DNA from: Herbinix luporum
GTDB taxonomy: Bacteria > Bacillota > Clostridia > Lachnospirales > Lachnospiraceae
DNA length: 64,000 bases
Assembly (NCBI RefSeq): GCF_900070325.1
Contig: NZ_LN879430.1
Span: forward strand, 1,233,379 to 1,297,378
Reading direction: 5' to 3'
Shown here: positions 1-9,088 of the stretch, one piece after another
How the letters are laid out: every line of letters begins with the position of its first letter
How positions within the stretch are numbered: the first letter of the stretch is position 1
Notes under the pieces: model-generated
Database searches by the model: none
The model's input: the letters and a program-made list of their open reading frames with translations, nothing else
What the model was told of the DNA's origin: nothing
Translations under genes and position numbers: made by a program

Positions 1-251
1 TGTCACAAGGCTCAGTAAATAGCTCTATTATGCCTGTTCGTGAGGTGTATATTCAAGCATTAAAAGAAGATGCTGTAAATATTGTCTTGGTTCATAACCA
101 TCCAAGCGGTGATCCTTCTCCAAGCACAGAGGATATAAAAATTACAAAAAGGATGAAAGATGCAGGGAATTTAATTGGAATAAAACTTATGGATCATATT
201 ATTATTGGCGATAATAAATATATCAGTTTAGCAGAACAGGGGTTATTATAA
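1..251 (+). CDS. radC: RadC family JAB/MPN-domain protein, C-terminal part
   Basis: The gene enters from the left edge; the reading frame is open from base 3 and about 82 codons remain. The JAMM metal-binding motif HNHPSGDPSPS is present, followed by the LMDHIIIGDNKYISL segment that ends RadC proteins, so this is the C-terminal metalloprotease-like JAB domain. The N-terminal helix-hairpin-helix part lies outside the window. The cellular role of RadC is unsettled despite its DNA-repair name. Its place just before mreBCD matches the maf-radC-mreB order common in Firmicutes, which supports the call. Confidence 0.93.
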   Translation, partial: SQGSVNSSIMPVREVYIQALKEDAVNIVLVHNHPSGDPSPSTEDIKITKRMKDAGNLIGIKLMDHIIIGDNKYISLAEQGLL

Positions 252-301
252 TTTATAGGCATTAATGACTTACCAAAGCGCATATAGGAGGTACTTAAAT
301 A

Positions 302-1324
302 ATGGCTTTAAAAACATATGGCATAGATTTTGGAACCAGTACTATAAAAATTAGCAAAAAAGGACAGGGAATAGTTTTAGATGAGCGCAATATTATAGCC
401 ATTGCAGATAGAAAAAACATTATAGCAATAGGAAATGAAGCATATGACATGTATGAGAAAGCACCCTCTAATATAGTTGTAACCCATCCGGTCAGAAATG
501 GAGTTATTGCAGATGTAGCGAATATGTCAGCATTATTAGTTCAATTTATGAAGCAAGTCAGCAAATCTAAAAGGCCGGGAATGGCTGATTATATAGTTGC
601 TACACCTTCAGATATTACAGAAGTAGAGCGCCGCTCCTTCTATGAATTAATAGCCAACTCCCAGCTTAAGGCCGGACGAATTAAAATAGTTGAAAAACCC
701 ATTGCAGATGCTGTGGGAGCCGGACTTGATGTAATGTCAGCCAGGGGAGTTATGATTGTAGATATAGGAGCCGATACTACTGAGGTATCCATACTATCCT
801 TAGGGGGTATCGTTCTTAGTAAATTAATCCCCATAGGGGGAAATAAGCTGGATGAAGCAATTAAAAGTATGGTTAAAAAATGTCATAATTTATATATCGG
901 TGATAAAACGGCAGAGAGTATAAAAAAACAATTGGCCAGTGCCTTACCTGATGTGGAAGCAAAGATAAAGGTTTATGGTAGGGCTGTAGTAACAGGATTA
1001 CCGGTCAAAGAGGAGATAGATTCCAAAACCGTTTATAAAGCCATTGAGGAGTATCTCTATAACATAATAGATGCCATCCGTATTATTTTAGAAAGGACTC
1101 CCCCGGAGATTGCCTCTGATATTATTGACAGCGGAATTTATGTGACCGGAGGTTCAGCTAATATCTTCGGACTAGATGAATTGATTTCTAAGGAAACAGG
1201 ACTTTTGGTAAATATTTGTGATAATCCTGCAAGTACAGTTGCTAAAGGTCTAAGCAGAATAATGGATGAGCCGGAATTATCAACCCTGGCAGATTTTTTA
1301 AGGCCAAAAACTTTCGTAGATTAA
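302..1324 (+). CDS. mreB: Rod shape-determining protein MreB
   Basis: Bacterial actin homologue of 340 residues, the usual family length. It polymerises under the membrane and guides the elongation machinery (MreC, MreD, RodA, PBP2). The ATPase-fold signatures are visible: phosphate-1 loop IDFGTSTIKI (about residues 8-17), phosphate-2 loop DIGADTTEV (154-162) and an adenosine-site TGGSANIFG near the C-terminus. An AGGAGGTA ribosome site precedes the ATG. It heads the shape cluster, followed 53 bases later by mreC. A paralogue (Mbl or MreBH type) cannot be excluded from sequence alone, but the context with mreCD favours MreB. Confidence 0.95.
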   Translation: MALKTYGIDFGTSTIKISKKGQGIVLDERNIIAIADRKNIIAIGNEAYDMYEKAPSNIVVTHPVRNGVIADVANMSALLVQFMKQVSKSKRPGMADYIVATPSDITEVERRSFYELIANSQLKAGRIKIVEKPIADAVGAGLDVMSARGVMIVDIGADTTEVSILSLGGIVLSKLIPIGGNKLDEAIKSMVKKCHNLYIGDKTAESIKKQLASALPDVEAKIKVYGRAVVTGLPVKEEIDSKTVYKAIEEYLYNIIDAIRIILERTPPEIASDIIDSGIYVTGGSANIFGLDELISKETGLLVNICDNPASTVAKGLSRIMDEPELSTLADFLRPKTFVD

Positions 1325-1377
1325 TATATGGTAGGATAAATAAAAGTTCTTATCAGTGTATATAGGAGTTAGTATCA

Positions 1378-2259
1378 ATGAGACGTAGAGCAAGATACAA
1401 TTTTAAGCCAAAACATGGACTTATTGTAGGAGTAATTTTATGTATTATTCTTATAATTTTGTCATTTCGTTTTGAAGGTATATTTTATCCCGTAAGGAAC
1501 GCAGTGGGAACCGTCATTACCCCAATGCAACAAGGTATCAATACAGTCGGAACATTTATTTCTGACAGAATGGAAACCTTAAAAAATATACGGGAACTTA
1601 TACAGGAGAATAAAAAGTTAAAGGATCAGGTAAGCGTTTTATCCTATGAAAATAAGCTTCTATTACAAAACAAGTATGAACTTGACGAACTAAGAAAATT
1701 ATATGAACTTGATCAAAAGTACTTTGATTATCCAAAAGTTGCCGCCCGTATTATCGATAAGGACATCAATAATTGGTACAATGTATTTACTATAGATAAA
1801 GGTACTAAGGACGGACTGGCCGTTGATATGAACGTACTTGCCGGTAGTGGTCTTGTTGGTATAATTACTGAGTGTTATTATAATCATTCAGTAGTAAGAG
1901 CCATAATTGATGATAAAAGTGCGGTACAGGGAATGTTTTTAAAAACATCCGATACTTGTTTTGTTCAAGGAGATCTCAAATTAATGGAGAAAGGTAAAAT
2001 CCGTGTCAATTTTATCAGCAAAGATGCGCAAATTGAAGACGGTTATGAGGTAGTAACAGCCCATACCAGTCCAAAATATCTTCAAGGCATCTTAATTGGC
2101 TATGTCAGTGACATTAAACTTGATTCTAGTAATATGACAAAGACAGCTTACCTGACTCCGGCTGTAGACTTTGAAAGATTAAGTGAGGTTCTTATTATCA
2201 CTGAACTTAAAGAACCTCTTATTAAGGAGCTTCCAGAAGAAGACCCTTCAATTGATTAA
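1378..2259 (+). CDS. mreC: Rod shape-determining protein MreC
   Basis: MreC of 293 residues. It has one N-terminal membrane helix (about residues 14-32), then a charged coiled coil (about 65-105, rich in Lys/Glu/Leu) and a C-terminal beta-rich extracellular domain containing the conserved INNWYN and GLVGII stretches. It acts outside the membrane as a scaffold linking MreB/MreD to PBP2 and RodA. The gene sits directly between mreB and mreD, and the closing Pro/Glu-rich tail is short. An ATAGGAG ribosome site lies about 7 bases before the ATG. Confidence 0.93.
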   Translation: MRRRARYNFKPKHGLIVGVILCIILIILSFRFEGIFYPVRNAVGTVITPMQQGINTVGTFISDRMETLKNIRELIQENKKLKDQVSVLSYENKLLLQNKYELDELRKLYELDQKYFDYPKVAARIIDKDINNWYNVFTIDKGTKDGLAVDMNVLAGSGLVGIITECYYNHSVVRAIIDDKSAVQGMFLKTSDTCFVQGDLKLMEKGKIRVNFISKDAQIEDGYEVVTAHTSPKYLQGILIGYVSDIKLDSSNMTKTAYLTPAVDFERLSEVLIITELKEPLIKELPEEDPSID

Positions 2260-2277
2260 GAAAAGTAGGTATGCATT

Positions 2278-2784
2278 TTGAAGAGAGGGATTATTTATTT
2301 TATTGAAATCATTATATGCTTAGTTTTACAAAGTTCATTATATCCTTTTATCAGCTTGGCCAATGTCATGCCTAATCTGCTTATTATCCTTGTTGTTTCC
2401 ACTGCCTATATGCGGGGAAAAACCACCGGGATGATAATCGGATTTTTTTCGGGACTTCTTTTAGACATTCTTTATGGTAATCTTATTGGACTTTATGCAT
2501 TATTTCAAATGCTGATAGGATATATGGCAGGGTTTGCCAATGCAATTTATTCCGAGGATGATTATACCTTACCCTTGGTATTTGTAGCTATTGGAGATTT
2601 TATTTATCAATTCTTATATTATGTTTTTGAGTTTTTATTACGGGGTAAATTGGATTTTCCCTATTATTTTCGTACAATAATAGTTCCGGAAATAATTTAT
2701 ACGGTAGCAGCTGCTACTATTGTATATAAGCTGTTACATATGGTTAATCACCGTCTAATCCGTGATGAAAACAAGGAGGAATAA
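2278..2784 (+). CDS. mreD: Rod shape-determining protein MreD
   Basis: A 168-residue protein made almost entirely of hydrophobic segments, about five membrane helices, as expected for MreD. It begins with TTG: the nearby ATG at 2271 is out of frame and closes quickly, so TTG at 2278 is the only reasonable start. The conserved MreD features LDILYGNLIGLYAL and MLIGYMAGF are present. It lies 18 bases after mreC and two bases before the PBP2 start, consistent with one transcript for the elongation machinery. Confidence 0.9.
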   Translation: MKRGIIYFIEIIICLVLQSSLYPFISLANVMPNLLIILVVSTAYMRGKTTGMIIGFFSGLLLDILYGNLIGLYALFQMLIGYMAGFANAIYSEDDYTLPLVFVAIGDFIYQFLYYVFEFLLRGKLDFPYYFRTIIVPEIIYTVAAATIVYKLLHMVNHRLIRDENKEE

Positions 2785-2786
2785 CA

Positions 2787-5654
2787 GTGTTAGATATATT
2801 ACTAGATGCCATAAAAAGAACCTTCAAATCAAGGCTACTTCCCATAGCTCTTATTTATCTGGTGCTTTTTGGTACATTAACCCACCGGCTTTTTGTGCTA
2901 CAGATTTTGGAAGGGCCTACCCATGCAGAAGAATATGAATATAAAAAGTCTCAAAGTAGAGAAATTAAAAGTACAAGAGGTAATATATATGACCGTAATG
3001 GCATGCTTCTAGCCTCCAATACCCTTTCATACTCAGTTGTAATGGATGATACCTATGAGATTAAATCAGATAATCAAAGAAATGCTGTTATTCATAAGAT
3101 GATACAAATAATTGAAAGTAACGGTGATACCTTAGATAATCCTTTTTATATAACTTATACAGAAGATGAAGGGTTTAAATTCACTGTATCAGGGTCTGCC
3201 CTTACTCGTTTTAAAAAGACGGCCTATGCCTATGCTCTTGAGAATAATAGGCTAACCGAGGAACAAGAAAATGCAACAGCAGAGGAAGTTTATTATTTTC
3301 TAAAAGACGGAACAAAGCAGTATCCTATGTTCGGTATATCCGATGATTATACCATAGAAGAAACTTTAAAGATAATGAGTGTTCGCTTTGCCTTATTTTC
3401 AAATTATCCTAAATTTATGCAGCTTACTGTTGCTTCAAATGTATCGGATGGTACGGTTGCTATGATAATGGAAAATTTGGCAGACCTTCCGGGAGTTCAG
3501 ATTAAACAAAAAACTAAGAGAGTATATCATGACAGTATTTATTTTGCCCATATGCTTGGTTATACAGGATTTATAAGTTCCGAGGAACTTGATAAGTATA
3601 ATGCTGAGAAAGGTGAAAAGTATTATAATTCTACAGATATTGTTGGAAAAACCGGACTTGAAAAAGAGTTTGAGGAATACCTAGCAGGTGAAAAGGGCAG
3701 TGAAAATGTTACTGTAAATGAGAGTGGAAAGGTAATAGAAATTGTTGATCGTATAGAACCTGTTGCCGGCAATGATATATACCTGACTATAGATGGAAAA
3801 CTTCAAAAAGCCGCATATCATATTCTTGAGAAACGTATTGCAGGTATACTTTTAGATCATCTAAGACCGGACCTTAATTATGGAACTAAAGGTGAAAGTG
3901 CCAGTGAAATATACACCCCCATATATGAGGTTTATTATGCTTTAATAGACAACAATATTATTGATATTAAGAGAATATCAGATTTACCTTCCAATGCTTC
4001 TGATTTAGAAAAAAGAATTAGCAATAGGGTTCACGGTAAATTTACAGATGCAAAAGCCCAGTTATTCTCAAAGCTTAATAGTTTGTTGTCATATGACAAT
4101 GAAATTACCAATAAAAAAGCCGGTGATATGGAAGATTTTCTTGATTATATCTATGAGGTACTGACTAAACAGAAGGTTATATTACTTAATAATATTGATA
4201 AGGATGATGTAAACTTAAAGTCCTATCAAAACAATAAACTTCCTTTAAACCGTTTTCTTCAATATGCCTTGGCCAACAATTATATAGACCTTTCTAAGTT
4301 GGGAGTCGATACTTATTTTAGCTCCGAAGAACTGTATCAGAAATTGCTGGATTACACCTGGGAGTATTTGGACAAAGACAGCACATTTAATAAAAAAATA
4401 TATCGCTATTTGGTGTTTTCGTATAAATTAACAGGAACTGAAATTTGTCTTTTATTATTTGCCCAAGGTGTGTTAGAATATAATGAGGAAGATATACGTA
4501 AATTAGAGTCTGGAGCTATATCTGCCTACAGTTTTATGGAAAGTAAAATTAGGTCACTGGAAATTACACCGGCTATGCTGGCCTTAGAGCCCTGTAGCGG
4601 TTCAATTGTAGTTACCGATGTAAATACCGGTGATGTACTGGCTATGGTAACATATCCAAGCTATGATAATAATATGCTTGCCAATAAGGTAGATGGCGAT
4701 TATTACAATTGGCTTTATTCGGATAAATCATTACCTTGGATGAATAGGCCCACCACACAACTTATTGCTCCCGGATCTACCTTTAAGATGGTTACTGCCT
4801 TTGCCGGACTTGAGGAAGGAGTTATATCTCCGGATGAGAAAATATTGGATTTAGGTATATTCCAAAAGGTAACTCTTCCTGTTAAATGTCATATTTATCC
4901 CCGCACACACGGTGCCATTGATGTTAGAGATGCTATAAAAATGTCCTGCAACTACTTCTTTTATGAAACAGGCTACAGGCTTAGTATCGATGGTAAGGGT
5001 GAATATAACGACCAGTTAGGCTTAAGTAGAATTAAAAAATACGCCTCCCTTTTTGGTCTAGATTCCACATCCGGTGTTGAAGTTGGAGAGGCTATGCCTA
5101 ATGTATCAGATAAAGATCCTATTCGTTCCACCATTGGTCAAGGAACCAATATTTATACACCGGTACAATTATCAAAATATATATCCACTCTGGCCAATCG
5201 TGGTACTAATTATAAACTGACTTTGCTTAACCGTATCTTAAACAAAGACGGAAGCATAGTCCTAAAAAATGAGCCTGTTGTAGATAAGGACTTAACAAAT
5301 ATAAAAAATTCCACTTGGGATAGTGTCTTAAAGGGGTTATATAAAGTAGCTAATGAATCAAGAGGTTCTGTATATAGACTTTACGGTAATTATGATGTTA
5401 CTGTTGCCGGAAAGACAGGAACTGCTCAGATTAGCCTTAGCAAACCAAATCATGCATTATTTGTTTCCTTTGCCCCCTATGAAGACCCTGAGGTTTCAGT
5501 TACAGTGGTTATTCCCAATGGTCATACATCAGGAAATGCTGCAGAAACAGCCAAAGATATATATGATTTATACTTTAATTTAGAAAATGAGGAAAATCTA
5601 GTTGCTAAAGAAGCAATCCTACCTGAAAATAATATAGCAGCTTTTTCAGATTAA
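2787..5654 (+). CDS. mrdA: Penicillin-binding protein 2 (elongation transpeptidase), enlarged
   Basis: Class B penicillin-binding protein that cross-links peptidoglycan during elongation with RodA. It has one N-terminal membrane helix (about 18-40), a PBP dimer domain with the RGNIYDRNG motif (64-72), and a transpeptidase domain with SxxK (Ser664, Lys667), SxN (720-722) and KTG (876-878). At 955 residues it is far longer than the usual 600-700. The excess is a helical, Lys/Asp/Leu-rich block at about 355-598, between LTIDGKLQKAA and the EPCSGSIVVTDVNTGDVLAM strand that are normally adjacent. The GTG start follows an AAGGAGG site. All catalytic motifs are intact, so it should be active. Confidence 0.93.
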   Translation: MLDILLDAIKRTFKSRLLPIALIYLVLFGTLTHRLFVLQILEGPTHAEEYEYKKSQSREIKSTRGNIYDRNGMLLASNTLSYSVVMDDTYEIKSDNQRNAVIHKMIQIIESNGDTLDNPFYITYTEDEGFKFTVSGSALTRFKKTAYAYALENNRLTEEQENATAEEVYYFLKDGTKQYPMFGISDDYTIEETLKIMSVRFALFSNYPKFMQLTVASNVSDGTVAMIMENLADLPGVQIKQKTKRVYHDSIYFAHMLGYTGFISSEELDKYNAEKGEKYYNSTDIVGKTGLEKEFEEYLAGEKGSENVTVNESGKVIEIVDRIEPVAGNDIYLTIDGKLQKAAYHILEKRIAGILLDHLRPDLNYGTKGESASEIYTPIYEVYYALIDNNIIDIKRISDLPSNASDLEKRISNRVHGKFTDAKAQLFSKLNSLLSYDNEITNKKAGDMEDFLDYIYEVLTKQKVILLNNIDKDDVNLKSYQNNKLPLNRFLQYALANNYIDLSKLGVDTYFSSEELYQKLLDYTWEYLDKDSTFNKKIYRYLVFSYKLTGTEICLLLFAQGVLEYNEEDIRKLESGAISAYSFMESKIRSLEITPAMLALEPCSGSIVVTDVNTGDVLAMVTYPSYDNNMLANKVDGDYYNWLYSDKSLPWMNRPTTQLIAPGSTFKMVTAFAGLEEGVISPDEKILDLGIFQKVTLPVKCHIYPRTHGAIDVRDAIKMSCNYFFYETGYRLSIDGKGEYNDQLGLSRIKKYASLFGLDSTSGVEVGEAMPNVSDKDPIRSTIGQGTNIYTPVQLSKYISTLANRGTNYKLTLLNRILNKDGSIVLKNEPVVDKDLTNIKNSTWDSVLKGLYKVANESRGSVYRLYGNYDVTVAGKTGTAQISLSKPNHALFVSFAPYEDPEVSVTVVIPNGHTSGNAAETAKDIYDLYFNLENEENLVAKEAILPENNIAAFSD

Positions 5655-5685
5655 TCATTAGAAGAAATTGCATAAGGAGATAGGG

Positions 5686-6360
5686 ATGAAATCTGTTAAT
5701 AATTCAGTGATTATTAAAGGTAATAAATACGGTATCGTTGTAGTGCTGAATCCAGATATAAGCTTTGATGAAATAAAAGAACAGGTGGCTGAGAAATTCA
5801 GGGAATCAAGCAAGTTTTTTGAAAATGCCAAAATGGCAATCAGTTTTGAAGGAAGAAGCTTAACTAATGAAGAACAAAGGGATATTTTGGACATAATTGG
5901 GAACAATACCGATATGCAGATAGTTTGTGTTATAGATAATGATCCCGATAAAGAAGAAGTCTTTAGAAAAACCTTAGAACAAAAACTGATGGAGCTTGAA
6001 AATAACACCGGTCAGTTTTATAAAGGAATTCTTCGCTCCGGTGCCTCCTTGGAATTTGAGACCAGTGTGGTAATAATAGGAGATGTTAATCATGGAGCCA
6101 GGGTAGTTTCTAAAGGGAACATTATAGTACTTGGTTCCCTTAAAGGTACTGCCTTTGCCGGAGCTTGCGGCAACACCAATTCTTTTGTAGTTGCTCTGGA
6201 TATGAGACCTACACAGATTCGAATTGCCGACACTATAGCTAGATCCCCTGATAAACCTGATAAAAATACAGATAAAGAAGCCAAGATAGCTTTTTTAGAA
6301 GATGGCAATATATATATAGAGCCATTAACCAGGAATATCCTTAACGATATACGTTTATAA
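5686..6360 (+). CDS. minC: Septum site-determining protein MinC
   Basis: FtsZ-assembly inhibitor of the Min system, 224 residues. The N-terminal inhibitory domain (about 1-95) is followed by the C-terminal beta-helix (about 110-215), recognisable from LRSGASLEFETSVVIIGDV and KGNIIVLGSLKGTAFAG. The ATG at 5686 is chosen because AAGGAGA lies 7 bases upstream; the longer frame from a TTG at 5668 would place its start ahead of that site. It is followed by minD and minE, and MinC should work as the effector of membrane-bound MinD. Confidence 0.93.
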   Translation: MKSVNNSVIIKGNKYGIVVVLNPDISFDEIKEQVAEKFRESSKFFENAKMAISFEGRSLTNEEQRDILDIIGNNTDMQIVCVIDNDPDKEEVFRKTLEQKLMELENNTGQFYKGILRSGASLEFETSVVIIGDVNHGARVVSKGNIIVLGSLKGTAFAGACGNTNSFVVALDMRPTQIRIADTIARSPDKPDKNTDKEAKIAFLEDGNIYIEPLTRNILNDIRL

Positions 6361-6419
6361 AATAAAAAAATAAGTAATAAAAGAGGTTATATCTTTTAAG
6401 TAGACTGGAGGATAATAGT

Positions 6420-7211
6420 ATGGGAGAAGTAATAGTTGTTACATCGGGAAAAGGCGGAGTCGGAAAAACAACAACTACCGCCAATGTAGGCACAGGCCTT
6501 GCAATGTTAGACAAGAAAGTAGTATTAATTGACACAGATATAGGTCTAAGAAATCTTGACGTTGTAATGGGTCTAGAGAATCGGATAGTATACAATCTTG
6601 TAGATGTAATTGAAGGAAATTGCCGTATTCGCAATGCCTTAATTAAGGACAAGCGTTATCCTAACTTGTATTTGTTACCATCTGCCCAGACCAGAGATAA
6701 ACATGCCGTTAAACCTGAACAGATGAAAAAATTAGCCCAGGAGCTTAAAGAAGAATTTGATTACATATTAATGGACTGTCCGGCCGGCATCGAACAGGGC
6801 TTTCATAATGCTATTGCCGGAGCTGACAGAGCATTAGTAGTTACCACCCCCGAGGTTTCAGCCGTAAGAGATGCTGACCGTATCATTGGTTTACTAGAGG
6901 CCAATGAAATAAATGAAACCTATTTGATTGTTAACAGATTACGTATGGATATGGTAAAACGCGGTGATATGATGTCTAGCGAAGATGTTATGGAGATCCT
7001 TGCCATCGACTTAATAGGGATAGTTCCTGACGATGAGAACATAGTGATTTCTACTAATCAAGGAGAACCGCTGGCCGGCTCAGATTCTTTGGCTGGACGG
7101 GCATATATGAATATTGCAAGGAGACTCTTAGGAGAAGAAATTCCTTTCTTAAATCTCAGTGAAAAGAATTCCTTCTTTAGTAAACTATTTGGTAAGCATA
7201 AAAAATATTAG
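6420..7211 (+). CDS. minD: Septum site-determining ATPase MinD
   Basis: ParA-like ATPase of 263 residues that recruits MinC to the membrane. The deviant Walker A motif GKGGVGKTTTTAN starts at about residue 10. The switch regions IDTDIGLRNLD and MDCPAGIEQGF are conserved, and the extreme C-terminus (FFSKLFGKHKKY) forms the expected amphipathic membrane-targeting helix. A GGAGG site precedes the ATG. The presence of minE directly downstream implies an oscillating Min system rather than the DivIVA-anchored form of Bacillus subtilis. Confidence 0.97.
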   Translation: MGEVIVVTSGKGGVGKTTTTANVGTGLAMLDKKVVLIDTDIGLRNLDVVMGLENRIVYNLVDVIEGNCRIRNALIKDKRYPNLYLLPSAQTRDKHAVKPEQMKKLAQELKEEFDYILMDCPAGIEQGFHNAIAGADRALVVTTPEVSAVRDADRIIGLLEANEINETYLIVNRLRMDMVKRGDMMSSEDVMEILAIDLIGIVPDDENIVISTNQGEPLAGSDSLAGRAYMNIARRLLGEEIPFLNLSEKNSFFSKLFGKHKKY

Positions 7212-7225
7212 GGGGAGGTATAGTC

Positions 7226-7501
7226 ATGGGTTTGGCAGATTTTTTTAGAAGAAAGGGAACCAGCAGCATAGCTAAAGACAGATTAAAATTGGTTCTGGTA
7301 TCAGATCGTGCAGGCTGCTCACCTGAAATTATGGAACAAATAAAAAATGATATCATTGCTGTGATATCAAAATATATTGAAATTGACTTAGAGGGACTTG
7401 ATATTAAGATTGCGCAAACAGAATCAGAATCAAACAATGGAACTGTTCCTGCTCTGTTTGCTAATATTCCCATAAAGGATATGAAGGCTTCTAAGAAGTA
7501 A
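7226..7501 (+). CDS. minE: Cell division topological specificity factor MinE
   Basis: A 91-residue MinE. The N-terminal MinD-binding/membrane segment (LADFFRRK) and the anti-MinCD stretch RLKLVLVSDRAGCSPE are clear, followed by the C-terminal topological-specificity domain with ISKYIEIDLEGLDIKI. It stimulates MinD ATP hydrolysis and confines MinCD to the poles. It lies 14 bases after minD and 12 bases before rodA, with its own GGGGGAGG ribosome site, so it is part of the same transcript. Confidence 0.94.
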   Translation: MGLADFFRRKGTSSIAKDRLKLVLVSDRAGCSPEIMEQIKNDIIAVISKYIEIDLEGLDIKIAQTESESNNGTVPALFANIPIKDMKASKK

Positions 7502-7513
7502 GGATGTTTTAAA

Positions 7514-8632
7514 ATGGATGTTTTTAAGAGATATGATTTTAAGAGATATAATATATCCTTGCTAGTGGTGGTAACAATACTAAATTCCATTAGCGTATTC
7601 TTGGTCAAACAAGTAGAGCCGGGTAGTTTTAAAAAGCAAATATTGGGAATAATTTTAGGGCTTTTTATTGCAGGTATCGTTTCTTTATTTGATTACCACT
7701 TTATATCCAATTTTTATATCGTCTTATACTTGATTAATTTAGTTTTATTATTATTGGTCAAGTTTATGGGTATAACTATCTATAATGCAAAGCGATGGCT
7801 GGGAATTAAAGATACCGTCTTTGTATTTCAGCCATCGGAACTTACTAAAATTATAATTATTATATTTTTTGCAAGATTGTTCACTATGTATGAACACAGA
7901 ATTAATGACTTAATGTTTTTGTCAATTGTAATAATACTGATGGCAATACCTACCTATCTGATCTTAACTCAGACGGATCTGTCAACCAGTATTGTTCTAA
8001 TGATGATATTTGTAATGCTTATATTTGCTGCAGGTTTAAGTTGGAAGATTATTCTTCCAATTCTTGTGATTGGAATCCCGCTGTTTTTAGGCTTGTTCTG
8101 GTATATACAGCAGGATTATCAAGCACTATTAACAGAAAATCAGCAACAGAGGGTTCTTTCCATCTTAAACCCTGAAGAATATCCCGGAACCATGTATCAA
8201 CAAGACAACTCAATACAAGCCATCGGTTCCGGTCAATTGATAGGTAAATTATTTTCGGGAGATGAGTCGGGTTTACGGGGCTACAGGCATGTTCCCGTAT
8301 CCGAAAGTGACTTTATCTTCTCTGTAGCCGGAGAAGAATTAGGTTTTTTAGGGTGTTGCTTTATACTGTTATTGTATGCATTTATAATATATACATGCCT
8401 ATCCACAGCCAAAAAAGCTCCGGATAAGATGGGGATGCTTATAGCTATCGGTATAGCTTCAATGTTTGCCTTTCAAGTATTTGTTAATATAGGAGTTGTA
8501 ACAGCCATCCTGCCCAATACAGGTATACCTTTGCCTTTCTTAAGTGCAGGTTTAAGCTCATTAATCAGCAGTATGATGGCAATCGGTATTATTTTAAATA
8601 TTCGTCTGCAACCCCAAAAGCAAAGAAGATAA
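7514..8632 (+). CDS. rodA: RodA, SEDS peptidoglycan glycosyltransferase
   Basis: A 372-residue polytopic SEDS protein with about ten membrane helices. Family hallmarks are visible: AKRWLGI, QPSELTKI, the extracellular loop with GSGQLIGKLFSG and HVPVSESDFIFSVAGEELGF, and the C-terminal TGIPLPFLSAG. SEDS proteins polymerise glycan strands, and RodA pairs with the class B PBP encoded earlier in the cluster. FtsW is the alternative SEDS member, but linkage to mreBCD and PBP2 favours RodA. Confidence 0.93.
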   Translation: MDVFKRYDFKRYNISLLVVVTILNSISVFLVKQVEPGSFKKQILGIILGLFIAGIVSLFDYHFISNFYIVLYLINLVLLLLVKFMGITIYNAKRWLGIKDTVFVFQPSELTKIIIIIFFARLFTMYEHRINDLMFLSIVIILMAIPTYLILTQTDLSTSIVLMMIFVMLIFAAGLSWKIILPILVIGIPLFLGLFWYIQQDYQALLTENQQQRVLSILNPEEYPGTMYQQDNSIQAIGSGQLIGKLFSGDESGLRGYRHVPVSESDFIFSVAGEELGFLGCCFILLLYAFIIYTCLSTAKKAPDKMGMLIAIGIASMFAFQVFVNIGVVTAILPNTGIPLPFLSAGLSSLISSMMAIGIILNIRLQPQKQRR

Positions 8633-8651
8633 GATAGGAGGTAGTTACACT

Positions 8652-9050
8652 ATGAATATTGGCATGATTGCCCATGACGCAAAAAAGAAATTAATGCAAA
8701 ATTTATGTATAGCCTACCGTGGTATATTGGTTAAACATACATTGTATGCAACCGGTACCACCGGTCGTTTAATAGAAGAAGTAACCAATCTTACGGTTCA
8801 TAAATATCTTGCAGGTCACCTAGGGGGAACCCAGCAATTAGGAAGTCAGATTGAACATAATCAGATTGATATGGTTATTTTTCTTAGGGATCCTTTAAAC
8901 CCAAAATCTCATGAACCGGATGTTAATAATATTTTTCAACTTTGTGATAAATATAATATTCCCCTTGCAACTAACCTTGCCACCGCTGAGCTTTTAATAA
9001 AAGCCTTAGAAAGGGGAGACTTAGATTGGAGAGAACTGTTTAAATCATAA
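8652..9050 (+). CDS. mgsA: Methylglyoxal synthase
   Basis: A 132-residue protein that converts dihydroxyacetone phosphate to methylglyoxal and phosphate, a bypass of lower glycolysis used under phosphate limitation or sugar overload. The phosphate-binding and catalytic motifs ATGTTGRLIEE, LAGHLGGTQQLG and MVIFLRDPLNPKSHEPD are all present, and the length is typical. It sits 20 bases after rodA with an ATAGGAGGT site. Its place after rodA recurs in clostridial shape clusters. Confidence 0.95.
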   Translation: MNIGMIAHDAKKKLMQNLCIAYRGILVKHTLYATGTTGRLIEEVTNLTVHKYLAGHLGGTQQLGSQIEHNQIDMVIFLRDPLNPKSHEPDVNNIFQLCDKYNIPLATNLATAELLIKALERGDLDWRELFKS

Positions 9051-9088
9051 TCAATTATTTTATGTAAATCTACAAAGGATGGATTAAA

